Source: Bacillota bacterium
GTDB lineage: Bacteria; Bacillota; Clostridia; Acetivibrionales; DTU013
Reading direction: 5' to 3'
Assembly: GCA_023415815.1 (NCBI GenBank)
Contig: JAEZJL010000484.1
Span: 1 to 20,007, forward strand
DNA length: 20,007 nucleotides
Made by a program: the position numbers and the translations under genes. The notes under the pieces are model-generated. The model made no database searches. It saw only the letters and a list, made by a program, of their open reading frames with translations, and was not told the origin of the DNA. Below, one piece after another: positions 6,929-14,199 of the stretch (the stretch's first letter is position 1; each line of letters starts with the position of its first letter).

Positions 6929-7056
6929 TTAAATCACCTTGGTGTACTTAACTGCGTTAAATCACCCTGGTGCATTTAACTAAGTTAAAGTCACCCTGGT
7001 GCATTTTACTGCGTTAAATCACCCTGGTGCATTTTATTATATAAAATCACCTAGGT
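6929..7056. repeat. Five-copy tandem repeat with alternating palindromes
   Basis: Five repeats of about 28 bases start near 6929, 6957, 6985, 7014 and 7042. Each opens with TTAAA or TAAAA, then TCACC-Y-T-GGTG; the fifth core is TCACCTAGGT. The core CACC-NN-GGTG is an inverted repeat. The DNA between cores is a second inverted repeat: TTAAC-TGC-GTTAA, TTTAAC-TAA-GTTAAA, an imperfect TTTTAC-TGC-GTTAAA, and TTTTAT-TAT-ATAAAA. The array fills the gap between the stop codon at 7057 and lepB, ending 68 bases upstream of the lepB start. It is not a CRISPR array, because the intervening DNA is conserved. It could be an iterated protein-binding site, an mRNA stability element, or a minisatellite. Confidence 0.9.
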
Positions 7057-7473
7057 TTAATTGGGCTCGTGCTCCCGGCAATCGTCACAGTCGCATTCCC
7101 ATTCTATCTCAATTTCCCTGTGGCAGTGCGGGCACTCTATCGATTCTTTGTTTATTGAAGCTTCTTCTATATGGATGGTTTCGCCGCAGTGCGGACAGTC
7201 GAATTCCCCCGGCTCCTCGCAGTCTTCGTCCTCTTCGGCGTCCCCGTCCTCTTCGAATACGATCCTTTCGATATCCGCCAGGTCCTCGTCCATGTTGTCG
7301 ATCTGCTCGCTGAGCTCTTCCTGCACCTCTTCGATATCGTCAACGGCAAGAGCCACATCGTCAAGCACTTCTATAATCGCCTTCAGAAGCTTTCCTTCAT
7401 TTGTGGCGTCGCTAATCTGCATTCCCTCCGCAAGACCTTTGAGATATGCAACACGTTCCTTTAAGTAATTCAT
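7057..7473 (-). CDS. CD1247-type N-terminal domain protein with zinc ribbon
   Basis: A 138-residue soluble protein. Residues 1-75 are helical and include ERVAYLKGLAEGMQI and a long acidic heptad-like stretch, as in the CD1247 N-terminal domain family of clostridia. Residues 76-90 are almost entirely Glu/Asp. The C-terminal part has a zinc ribbon of two CPHC knuckles (Cys93/96 and Cys114/117), followed by a Cys-rich end CDCDDC (127-132). The role is unknown; the ribbon suggests nucleic-acid or protein contacts. ATG at 7473 has GGAGG 5 bases upstream. It follows efp by 61 bases and probably shares its transcript. Confidence 0.8.
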   Translation of the reverse strand: MNYLKERVAYLKGLAEGMQISDATNEGKLLKAIIEVLDDVALAVDDIEEVQEELSEQIDNMDEDLADIERIVFEEDGDAEEDEDCEEPGEFDCPHCGETIHIEEASINKESIECPHCHREIEIEWECDCDDCREHEPN

Positions 7474-7534
7474 TTGTTTCCTCCGTAAAGCACATTTTCA
7501 ACTAATATTCCCATGTCCTTGAAAAGCTATTCCG

Positions 7535-8092
7535 TTATGCCCTTTCCAGGTATTCGCCCGTCCTTGTGTCGATACGGATCATATCGCCCTGGTTTATGAA
7601 AAGCGGCACCTTGACCGTTGCGCCTGTTTCCAGCGTTGCAGGCTTTGTAGCGCCTGTGGCGGTATCGCCCTTGAAGCCCGGGTCGGTCTGGGTGATTTCA
7701 AGCTCGACGAATGTAGGCGGTTCAATACCGAATACATTGCCGTTATGCGAAAGGATTTTGACAGTCATGTTCTCTTTGACAAATTTGAAGGCGTCGCCTA
7801 TCGAGCTGCTATTTACCGGCAACTGCTCATAAGTCTCTACATCCATGAAATAATAAAGGTCTCCGTCGTTATAGAGATACTGCATGTCCTTTCTTTCTAT
7901 ATGAGCTTTATCCATTTTGTCGGTCGGATTGAAAGTCCTTTCAACGGTAGACCCGGTGATGACGTTTTTGAGCTTTGTCCTTACAAAGGCCGCGCCTTTT
8001 CCCGGTTTTACATGCTGGAACTCGACCACCTGGAAGATTTGCCCGTCGAGCTCAAAGGTTGCGCCGTTCCTGAATTCACTTGCTGTTATCAT
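7535..8092 (-). CDS. efp: Translation elongation factor P
   Basis: EF-P binds stalled ribosomes and promotes peptide bond formation at polyproline stretches. The 185-residue length is exact for the family. Three beta-barrel domains can be followed: KOW-like residues 1-63 with the loop HVKPGKGAAF carrying the modifiable Lys32, an OB domain about 68-125, and a C-terminal OB domain ending DTRTGEYLERA. No EpmA/EpmB-type modification gene is seen nearby; in Bacillus this lysine carries a 5-aminopentanol group. ATG at 8092 follows GGAGGG. Its own promoter and an overlapping dyad are upstream. The order aroQ, Xaa-Pro peptidase, efp is conserved in Firmicutes. Confidence 0.98.
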   Translation of the reverse strand: MITASEFRNGATFELDGQIFQVVEFQHVKPGKGAAFVRTKLKNVITGSTVERTFNPTDKMDKAHIERKDMQYLYNDGDLYYFMDVETYEQLPVNSSSIGDAFKFVKENMTVKILSHNGNVFGIEPPTFVELEITQTDPGFKGDTATGATKPATLETGATVKVPLFINQGDMIRIDTRTGEYLERA

Positions 8093-8108
8093 TAAAAATC
8101 CCTCCGCT

Positions 8109-8129
8109 TATTAACATACATTGTTAATA
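8109..8129. promoter_or_regulatory. Operator-like dyad over the efp promoter
   Basis: TATTAACA, five bases, then TGTTAATA form a perfect 8-base inverted repeat. It overlaps the efp -10 region and likely start point. The regulator is unknown. It could also be a leader hairpin, but its AT-rich stem would be weak. Confidence 0.5.
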
Positions 8130-8155
8130 TTAAATTAAAACCTGCCGCTTTTCAA
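8127..8155 (-). promoter_or_regulatory. efpp: Sigma-A-type promoter of efp
   Basis: On the minus strand TTGAAA (8150-8155), a 17-base spacer and TAATAT (8127-8132) lie about 35 bases before the efp start. The -35 matches the consensus at five of six positions and the spacing is ideal. The promoter is in the 143-base gap after the Xaa-Pro peptidase gene, so efp can be expressed separately from the genes upstream. Confidence 0.6.
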
Positions 8156-8235
8156 GCAAAACTTTCTATTAACCTTGCAAAAAACATCAAAGACAGCAAG
8201 TTTTCTGCATTTATCTTGAGACTTTTTGCAAAAAT

Positions 8236-9312
8236 TTATATAACAATCATTTCCTTTGTGGAAGCGGTAAGTATAAGCGGGCTGTCTCCCTTTACAACCA
8301 CCATATCCTCTATTCTCACTCCGCCGAGCCCATTTACATAAATACCGGGCTCAACAGTTACCACCATTCCGTCCTTCATTTTTTTGGTGCCTTTCATCGA
8401 AAGCCTTGGCTCTTCATGTATCTCAAGGCCCACGGAGTGTCCCAGTCCATGGCCGAAATTATCCCCGAAGCCTGCGCCTGCAATGATCTGCCTGGCGATA
8501 AGGTCGATTTCCTTGCCGGTCCTGCCCTTTTTGACACCCTCAAGCGACTTTAGCTGGGCGTCCAGCACAATTGCATAAATCCTTGCCAGCTCCTTTACGG
8601 GCTCGCCCAGGAATACCGTTCTGGTCATATCCGAACAGTAGCCGTTGTACAGCGCGCCGAAATCAAGCGTTATAACGTCCCCCGCTTCAAGCTTCTTTTC
8701 CGAAGCGACGCCATGGGGCATGGAGGCGCGTTTTCCCGAAGCTACTATCGTCTCAAAGGAGGGACCGGTGGCTCCAAGCTTCTTCATGTGGTATTCCATC
8801 TCGGCCGCAAGCTCTACCTCCGCTATGCCAGGCCTGATGCTGTCAAGGATATACGTAAAGGTTTCGTCGGCAATCTCCACGGCTCTTTTTATCGTTTCAA
8901 GCTCACCCTCGTCCTTTATCTGCCTGAGCTCCTCGATTGCTTCGCCAAACGGTACGAAGGTCTTTATGCCCAGCTTTTCACGCAGCTCCGTGTAGCTTTG
9001 CACGGTCATGCTGAAATCCTCGAAGGCCAGCTTTTTGATTTTGTTTTCCTCGATAACTTCCTTCAGCGCATTGATTATACTTCCCTTGTACTGAATTATT
9101 TGATACTCCGGCGCCTGGCGAGAGGCCTGCTCCGTGTATCTGAAATCGGTGATCAGCACGGCCTTGCCGGCGGTGATCACCAGGTATGCCATTGTGCCCG
9201 TAAAGCCTGACAGGTATATGTAATTTTCCCTTTTCGTTACGAGCACCGCATCCGCTTCGCTCTTTTTGATTTTACTTCTCAGATTTTTCAATCTCTTTTC
9301 AATCGCAGTCAT
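8236..9312 (-). CDS. Xaa-Pro aminopeptidase (M24B), YqhT-like
   Basis: A cytoplasmic dinuclear metallopeptidase that removes the N-terminal residue before proline. The 358-residue product has a creatinase-like N-terminal domain (about 1-130) and a pita-bread catalytic domain (about 137-358). All metal ligands are visible: Asp217 in TLDFGALY, Asp228 in GYCSDMTRT, His292 in GHGLGHSVGLEIHEEP, Glu321 in TVEPGIY and Glu335 in GVRIEDM. The conserved MPHG is at 198-201. ATG at 9312 follows AAGGGG with a 7-base spacer. It lies 36 bases after aroQ and before efp, the same order as yqhS-yqhT-efp in Bacillus subtilis. Confidence 0.95.
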   Translation of the reverse strand: MTAIEKRLKNLRSKIKKSEADAVLVTKRENYIYLSGFTGTMAYLVITAGKAVLITDFRYTEQASRQAPEYQIIQYKGSIINALKEVIEENKIKKLAFEDFSMTVQSYTELREKLGIKTFVPFGEAIEELRQIKDEGELETIKRAVEIADETFTYILDSIRPGIAEVELAAEMEYHMKKLGATGPSFETIVASGKRASMPHGVASEKKLEAGDVITLDFGALYNGYCSDMTRTVFLGEPVKELARIYAIVLDAQLKSLEGVKKGRTGKEIDLIARQIIAGAGFGDNFGHGLGHSVGLEIHEEPRLSMKGTKKMKDGMVVTVEPGIYVNGLGGVRIEDMVVVKGDSPLILTASTKEMIVI

Positions 9313-9348
9313 ATTCTACCCCTTTGCAATTTATTTGCGCCGCTGTGA

Positions 9349-9783
9349 TTACCCGATTAATGATATGGCTTTCAGCCCCACAATATACGAATTTGCCCCA
9401 AAACCGCAAATCTGGCCGACGCAGACGGGCGCTATCACCGATTTGCTCCTGAATTCCTCCCTCGCATGGATATTCGAAAGATGAACTTCAACGGCCGGAA
9501 GCTCCACGGCCTTTATGGCGTCGCGTATGGCGATGCTGTAATGCGTATAGGCGCCGGGGTTGATGAGCAGTGCGTCGTATTTTCCCCTGGCGCCGTGTAT
9601 CCGGTCAATGATTTCTCCCTCGTGATTGGACTGTATGAAATCCAGATCTATACCCATTGCCTGCGCTTCAAGATTAAGCTCCGAGGCTATTTCCGCCAGG
9701 GTCTTTGTTCCATAGACCCCCTGCTCCCTTACGCCAAGCATATTCAGATTCGGTCCGTTTATAACCAGCAGTTTTTTTATCAT
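9349..9783 (-). CDS. aroQ: Type II 3-dehydroquinate dehydratase
   Basis: Converts 3-dehydroquinate to 3-dehydroshikimate in the shikimate pathway; aroE in this window catalyses the next step. The 144-residue length is typical of the dodecameric type II enzymes. The sequence opens with INGPNLNMLGVREQGVYG, giving Asn12, Arg19 and catalytic Tyr24. Asn75 and His81 are in INPGAYTH, His101 in VEVHLSNIHAREEFR, and Arg112 follows. The ATG at 9781-9783 overlaps the TGA of the upstream TIM-barrel gene (ATGA), which implies translational coupling. No separate ribosome-binding site is obvious. Confidence 0.97.
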   Translation of the reverse strand: MIKKLLVINGPNLNMLGVREQGVYGTKTLAEIASELNLEAQAMGIDLDFIQSNHEGEIIDRIHGARGKYDALLINPGAYTHYSIAIRDAIKAVELPAVEVHLSNIHAREEFRSKSVIAPVCVGQICGFGANSYIVGLKAISLIG

Positions 9784-10640
9784 GCGATACCTTTCGCCAC
9801 CCCTTCATAGATATACTTCAATTTCAACGCATCCTCGGCCATATGTCCTTTTGATTCGCAGATAACGACCGGCTCCGCCCGTTTCCTGAAGAGCGCCTCC
9901 GCAAGCGGCTCGAATTCAGGTCCGAATTGGGTGTCCGCCAGGGTCCAGTGCTTCTTCTCTCCGGAGGCCGTATATTCAATGCGGCTGAAATGAGAATGCA
10001 TTGTCCTTAATCTGTCGTACCCCAGCTCATTCCCGATTTTATCAAGCGCCTCCGTGAAATCCCCTGCAGTCCTCATACCGCCGAGGCTCCTTGCGTGTAA
10101 ATGCCCGAAATCGACTGTGGGAAGCAGTCTTTCGTCAATTTTGCACATGCGCAGTATCTCTTCCAGCGAGCCCAATTGATTGTGCTTCCCCAGCACCTCG
10201 GGACAGATAGCTATATCGCCGAAGCCCGCGGAATCCGCTTCGCATATGATTTCTCCGAGCAGGGCTATCGCTGTTTCCAGAGCCCTTTCCCTCGGAATTC
10301 CGCTGCAGGAGCCGGTATGCACGACGATTCTCCCCGCGCCCATCCATTTCGCGGCTTGGAGGGTCTCGAGCACATACCTTTTCGAATTCTCCCTTTTGGC
10401 CGCATCCTCGCTGGACATATTGATGTAGTAAGGCGCGTGGATGCTCAGGAAGATGTCTGCTTTCCTTGCCTCTTTCCCGATTTGAAAGGCCAGCTCCTCC
10501 TTTATATGGACGCCCTTGCTGCACTGGTATTCATACGCGTTCAAACCCATACCGGCAAGCCAGGCCGGCATCTGTGCCGAGGATTTATTGCCCTGCTCGT
10601 AAAAGCTCTCAGAATTGCCGGCAGGTCCGAATCTGATCAT
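9780..10640 (-). CDS. Endonuclease IV-like TIM-barrel protein
   Basis: A 286-residue protein of the xylose-isomerase-like TIM-barrel / AP endonuclease family 2 superfamily. Endonuclease IV motifs appear in order: LSIHAPYYIN (His68), VVHTGS (His108), ICPEVLGK (Glu148), TVDFGHLHAR (Asp177, His180), RTMHSHFS (His215), KKHW (His231) and ICESKG (Glu262). These correspond to eight of the nine zinc ligands of E. coli Nfo. The Asp two residues before the last His is Lys229 here, so the third metal site may be altered. It may be a repair AP endonuclease or a sugar-phosphate-type hydrolase or isomerase that has drifted. It is coupled by a 4-base overlap to aroQ. Confidence 0.8.
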   Translation of the reverse strand: MIRFGPAGNSESFYEQGNKSSAQMPAWLAGMGLNAYEYQCSKGVHIKEELAFQIGKEARKADIFLSIHAPYYINMSSEDAAKRENSKRYVLETLQAAKWMGAGRIVVHTGSCSGIPRERALETAIALLGEIICEADSAGFGDIAICPEVLGKHNQLGSLEEILRMCKIDERLLPTVDFGHLHARSLGGMRTAGDFTEALDKIGNELGYDRLRTMHSHFSRIEYTASGEKKHWTLADTQFGPEFEPLAEALFRKRAEPVVICESKGHMAEDALKLKYIYEGVAKGIA

Positions 10641-10661
10641 CCTGCTCTCCTTATCCGGCGG

Positions 10662-10934
10662 TTATTCCTGCTCGTGCCTCGGTCTCCTCTTCACAAGCAC
10701 GGCAGCCTTGGTGATGGCGGAAACAACATCCACCTCGAACTGCTGCCCTAGTGCGTTTATCTTGGAATAAAGCTCGCCCTTTTCGGTGACTATGTACTTT
10801 GGAGGAAGAGCGTTCAAAGCGATCGCTGCCACATCAAGCATGCACTTCTCACAGGTGCACATATTGATGTCGGTCAGGACCTCCTTCATCTGATTGAAAA
10901 CGATCTCTTCCATATAGTTTTTGATTTGCGGCAT
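10662..10934 (-). CDS. ComFB-like late competence family protein
   Basis: A 90-residue protein resembling the ComFB family (PF10719). Visible features are the N-terminal helix NYMEEIVFNQMKEVL, a cysteine cluster CTCEKC (Cys26, 28, 31), LDVAAIALNALPPKYIVTEKGELY, then a C-terminal helix ending in basic residues. In Bacillus, ComFB is encoded in the competence comF operon; ComFB-type domains have been reported to bind cyclic dinucleotides. I placed the start at 10934 because GGGGG lies 8 bases upstream. An in-frame start at 10997 exists but would add a polar leader not expected in the family. It follows the prepilin peptidase by 40 bases. Confidence 0.75.
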   Translation of the reverse strand: MPQIKNYMEEIVFNQMKEVLTDINMCTCEKCMLDVAAIALNALPPKYIVTEKGELYSKINALGQQFEVDVVSAITKAAVLVKRRPRHEQE

Positions 10935-10974
10935 GATTATATCCCCCTGTTTCTGTTTATAGATTTTTCCATTA

Positions 10975-11766
10975 TCAAAGCCCTGTATACCAGTCAATTA
11001 TTTTCCAGCCCCATAACATCGCAATGAAGGCGCCCGCAACAATAAAAGGACCGAAAGGTATGGTATCCTTTCTGCCTTTGAGCCTCAGCGCTATCAGAAG
11101 CAGGCTCGTAACGCCGGCGAGCAGCACCGAAAAAAACAGTGCGGCAAGTCCCAGCTTCCATCCCAGAAAGACTCCTATGGGCGCCATGAGCTTGACGTCG
11201 CCCATGCCCATCGCGTCGTCGGTCCTGTAAACCAGAGAGCCGATCACCGCTACCAGCAGCAGAGCGCCTGAGCCGGAAGCCATGCCGGCAAGCGGCGTCC
11301 ACCAGTTTCCGTCGCCGTAAACAAGCCCGCCCGGTCTGAAAATATTGAAGGCAAAAGCTATTGCACCTCCGGCAAGCCCTGCTATTACAAGCTCATCGGG
11401 TATTATCCGGTGGTCGTAGTCAATAAACAGGACGGCAATCAGTATGAGCATCAGGTAAGCATATGCGAAAAAAGCGGCCGTCAGGCCGAATCTGGCAAAT
11501 AAAGCCGTAAAAACCGCCGCCGTAATAAGCTCAACGATGGGATACCTCGGGGAAATAGGAGCCCTGCAGTACCTGCACCTGCCCTTAAGGAAAATATAGC
11601 TGAAAACAGGCACGAGCTCCTGGGGTCTCAGGCGTGTTTCGCACTTTACACAGGACGACGGACCCGTCACAATGGATTTCTCCCTTGGAATCCTGTAAAT
11701 CAGTACATTCGCAAAGGAGCCGAAAACAAGCCCGAAGGCGCAAACAGCAATGTATGCCAGTATCAT
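10975..11766 (-). CDS. Prepilin peptidase / leader peptidase (A24)
   Basis: A polytopic aspartic peptidase that cleaves and often N-methylates type IV pilin-like precursors at the membrane. The 263-residue product has an N-terminal membrane segment with FGSFANVLIYRIP, a cytoplasmic domain with paired cysteines Cys39/42 and Cys64/67 (the zinc-binding methylase region), then five or six membrane helices. The catalytic aspartates lie in FIDYDHRIIPDE (about Asp116/118) and GMGDVK (Asp190). ATG at 11766 follows GAGG by 7 bases. No pilin or pilus assembly gene is in the window, so its substrates are encoded elsewhere. It resembles Bacillus ComC and clostridial PilD. Confidence 0.95.
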   Translation of the reverse strand: MILAYIAVCAFGLVFGSFANVLIYRIPREKSIVTGPSSCVKCETRLRPQELVPVFSYIFLKGRCRYCRAPISPRYPIVELITAAVFTALFARFGLTAAFFAYAYLMLILIAVLFIDYDHRIIPDELVIAGLAGGAIAFAFNIFRPGGLVYGDGNWWTPLAGMASGSGALLLVAVIGSLVYRTDDAMGMGDVKLMAPIGVFLGWKLGLAALFFSVLLAGVTSLLLIALRLKGRKDTIPFGPFIVAGAFIAMLWGWKIIDWYTGL

Positions 11767-11831
11767 ACGGAAACCTCGGATCCTCTTATATCTTCATACT
11801 CCTAATTCTCCAAATACTGTGCAAAATCCTT

Positions 11832-12716
11832 TCATTTGTCCAAATAATTTAAAAAATCCTGCCAGAGGCCGTTGATTACCCCATCCGGGATATTGACGTC
11901 CATCCATATCCCATAAGCCAGGATCCCCTGCCAGAAGAGCATCCCCATGCCGTTGACGGCCTTGCAGCCGCAGCTCTCCGCCTGCCTGAGAAGTTTTGTC
12001 CTGGCGGGATTATATATCACGTCATAAACGATCTGTCCGGGGTGGAGCCTTATAATGTCGCTCAAGGGACTTTCGTCCACCTTCGGATGCATTCCCAGCG
12101 AAGTGGTATTTACGATTATATCAAAACCGTTCAGGTAGGACTGATCCTCAAGCTCCTTTATACCTGAAGCCTCTGCTTCCACGGATGAATTTGCACCGAC
12201 CATGCGGGCTATGTCGCAGGCCCGTTCGATCGTCCTGTTTGAAATAGACAGCCTTGACGCGCCCCTTGAGGCGATTTTAAGCGCTATAGACCTCGCCGTG
12301 CCTCCCGCTCCGAGAACAAGTACCCTTTTATCTTTAAAAAGCGCGCCCGTCTGCTGCTCGAATGACCGTGCAAAGCCCTCGGCATCGGTATTGAAGGCAT
12401 ATGCCCGTCCCTCGGAGAGCTTGACCGTGTTGGCCGAGCCGATGAGCTTAACCTCGTCGCTGCAGACGTCCGCATACCCGACAATCTCTTCCTTAAAGGG
12501 TATCGTCACATTGAAGCCCTTCAGGCCGACCGCCTTGAAGCCCTTTACCACATCGCCGAGGCGCTCCCTGTCCGCCTTGAACGGTATATACACTGCGTCT
12601 ATGCCCAGCCTGGCGCTCAGGGAATTGTGAAGCTGCGGCGAAACCGAATGCTCCACCGGGTTCCCTATAAGCCCGAGTATCGTAGTTTTTCCCCCTACTC
12701 TTTCATCAAGTGCCAT
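11832..12716 (-). CDS. aroE: Shikimate dehydrogenase (NADP+)
   Basis: Reduces 3-dehydroshikimate to shikimate. The 294-residue product has the substrate domain with NPVEHSVSPQLHN, NVTIPFKEEI (catalytic Lys75) and FNTDAEGF (Asp111), and a Rossmann domain with GAGGTARS at 136-143. NRTIERA follows as the NADP-binding NRT motif. INTTSLGM-like and NGMGMLFWQG motifs complete the family pattern. ATG at 12716 has GAGGG 6 bases upstream. It lies 26 bases after yqeG, so the two are probably cotranscribed; in Bacillus yqeG and aroE are also in one cluster. Confidence 0.97.
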   Translation of the reverse strand: MALDERVGGKTTILGLIGNPVEHSVSPQLHNSLSARLGIDAVYIPFKADRERLGDVVKGFKAVGLKGFNVTIPFKEEIVGYADVCSDEVKLIGSANTVKLSEGRAYAFNTDAEGFARSFEQQTGALFKDKRVLVLGAGGTARSIALKIASRGASRLSISNRTIERACDIARMVGANSSVEAEASGIKELEDQSYLNGFDIIVNTTSLGMHPKVDESPLSDIIRLHPGQIVYDVIYNPARTKLLRQAESCGCKAVNGMGMLFWQGILAYGIWMDVNIPDGVINGLWQDFLNYLDK

Positions 12717-12742
12717 CCGAAACCCTCACAATACGATTATGC

Positions 12743-13252
12743 CTATTCAGGCCGTCTGTTTCTCCTGCCGTAGCTTGAAAGCACGAGCTTCTCAAAGACA
12801 CGCTTAACTCTGATAAGGACGCCTTCCTTATTATTTATCGGCTTGACAAGGATGGTGTACATGCCGACCTTGTTTCCTCCGTATATATCCGTAAATATCT
12901 GATCGCCCACCACCGCGATGTTTTCGTTTTTGAAATCCAGCAGCCTGGCCGCCTTCAGGAAGGCCTTTGTCCCGGGCTTCAGGGCCCTGTGTATGGCATA
13001 GAGCTTAAGTCTCTCGTTGAACTTTATGACACGCTTCTTTGAGGCGTTGGAAACGATGCAGAGCTTGAAATTTTCGGCCTTCATCCGCTCCAGCCAGCGT
13101 ACGGCGTTCTCGTCGGCCTCCTTCATATGCTCCGGTACAAGCGTGTTGTCGATGTCGAGTATAAGGCCCTTGATATGGTTTTTATCCAGAAGCTCTACGC
13201 TTATATCCTGGATACTGTCCAATGTTATGGCGGGGTAGAACTTCTCAATCAT
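12743..13252 (-). CDS. yqeG: YqeG-family HAD phosphatase (IIIA)
   Basis: A small HAD-superfamily hydrolase. The four HAD motifs are visible: LILDIDNTL (nucleophile Asp33, Asp35), IVSNAS (Ser69), LKPGTKAF (Lys92) and VVGDQIFTDIYGGN (Asp117, Asp122). Length (169 residues) fits the YqeG family, which lacks a cap domain. The Cterminus is basic and rich in Arg. The frame stays open upstream to 13921, but ATG at 13252 follows GGAGG with a 7-base spacer and opens with the family's EKFYPAI. It is the first gene of a minus-strand operon with aroE behind a sigma-A type promoter. Its physiological substrate is not known. Confidence 0.92.
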   Translation of the reverse strand: MIEKFYPAITLDSIQDISVELLDKNHIKGLILDIDNTLVPEHMKEADENAVRWLERMKAENFKLCIVSNASKKRVIKFNERLKLYAIHRALKPGTKAFLKAARLLDFKNENIAVVGDQIFTDIYGGNKVGMYTILVKPINNKEGVLIRVKRVFEKLVLSSYGRRNRRPE

Positions 13253-13282
13253 CCGATACCTCCGGTTGCTTGCATTAAGACA

Positions 13283-13311
13283 ATAATAGCAAATATGAGC
13301 AATGATGGCAA
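13283..13311 (-). promoter_or_regulatory. Sigma-A-type promoter of yqeG-aroE
   Basis: On the minus strand TTGCCA (13306-13311), a 17-base spacer and TATTAT (13283-13288). Each hexamer differs from the consensus at one position. The leader to the yqeG ATG is about 25 bases. Confidence 0.65.
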
Positions 13312-13423
13312 CCTGTCCTGCCAATGCCTCATGATTTATATTCTCCTGTTTTGATGAAATCATTAGGCCATGCTGGAAATGTGAGCGCCATTGTGATAGT
13401 TTATTATCCGGAGGCTGATGAAA

Positions 13424-14191
13424 ATGGATTATAAAAATAAAACCGTCATTGTGACTGGCGGCGGCCAGGGAATCGGGAGGGCTGTCTCCCGTGCTTTTGC
13501 GGAGGCAGGCGCAGACGTGGTCATAGCAGAGCTGGACCGGGAGGCGGGCCTTGAGAATGAGGAATACATCCGAAGGCCGGGCGGGAGCGCGCTGTTTGTA
13601 GAGACGGATGTTGCGGATGAGGCAAGCGTCAGGCGCATGGTCGAAAGTGCCGTGGTCAAGTTCGGCAGAATCGACGTACTGATTAACAACGCCGGTATCG
13701 GAAGTACGGGAGGCATGCTTGACAATCCTGTAGAGGTGTGGGACAGGGTGATCGCCGTCAATCTTCGGGGGACTTATATGTGCTCCAGGTATAGTGCCGA
13801 GGTCATGGCCTCCGGCGGAGGCGGCTGCATCATCAACATCGCCTCTACAAGAGCTTTTATGTCCGAGCCGGACACAGAGCCGTACTCCGCGTCGAAGGGC
13901 GGTATTATCGCACTCACGCATTCGATGGCCCTGAGCCTTTCAAAGCACAAAATACGCGTAAACTCCGTCAGTCCCGGCTGGATAGACGTGACAGGCTGGC
14001 AGAAGGCAGGCAGTGGGGGCCAGGTTGAGCTCAGCGAGGCCGACCACCTCCAGCACCCCGCCGGAAGGGTCGGAAGGCCCGGGGATATCGCAAAGGCCTG
14101 TCTTTATCTGTGCTCGGAGGACGCCGGCTTCATCACCGGCACGAACCTGACCATCGACGGCGGAATGACGGTTAAAATGATGTATATTTAA
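13424..14191 (+). CDS. Short-chain dehydrogenase/reductase (SDR)
   Basis: A classical NAD(P)-dependent SDR, 255 residues. The cofactor motif TGGGQGIG is at residues 11-18 and NNAG at 88-91. Asn113, Ser141, Tyr154 and Lys158 (YSASK) form the catalytic tetrad. PGWIDVTGW and the C-terminal FITGTNLTIDGGM complete the fold. An acidic residue after the second strand (AELDRE) suggests NAD rather than NADP preference. I chose ATG at 13424, with GGAGG 9 bases upstream; the ATG at 13418 is only 3 bases from that site. It lies divergent to yqeG and 80 bases before ilvE. Substrate cannot be told from sequence. Confidence 0.92.
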   Translation: MDYKNKTVIVTGGGQGIGRAVSRAFAEAGADVVIAELDREAGLENEEYIRRPGGSALFVETDVADEASVRRMVESAVVKFGRIDVLINNAGIGSTGGMLDNPVEVWDRVIAVNLRGTYMCSRYSAEVMASGGGGCIINIASTRAFMSEPDTEPYSASKGGIIALTHSMALSLSKHKIRVNSVSPGWIDVTGWQKAGSGGQVELSEADHLQHPAGRVGRPGDIAKACLYLCSEDAGFITGTNLTIDGGMTVKMMYI

Positions 14192-14199
14192 ATAAAGTC

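Noticed and set aside
6929..7056. CRISPR array
   Set aside because: The sequence between repeat cores is itself conserved and palindromic, the units are only 28 bases, and there are no cas genes.
10935..10997. Extended start of the ComFB-like gene at 10997
   Set aside because: The added residues are not family-like, and the strong GGGGG site is placed for the ATG at 10934.
13253..13921. Upstream open extension of yqeG
   Set aside because: It runs antisense to the SDR gene and across a promoter; the family start is at 13252 behind GGAGG.
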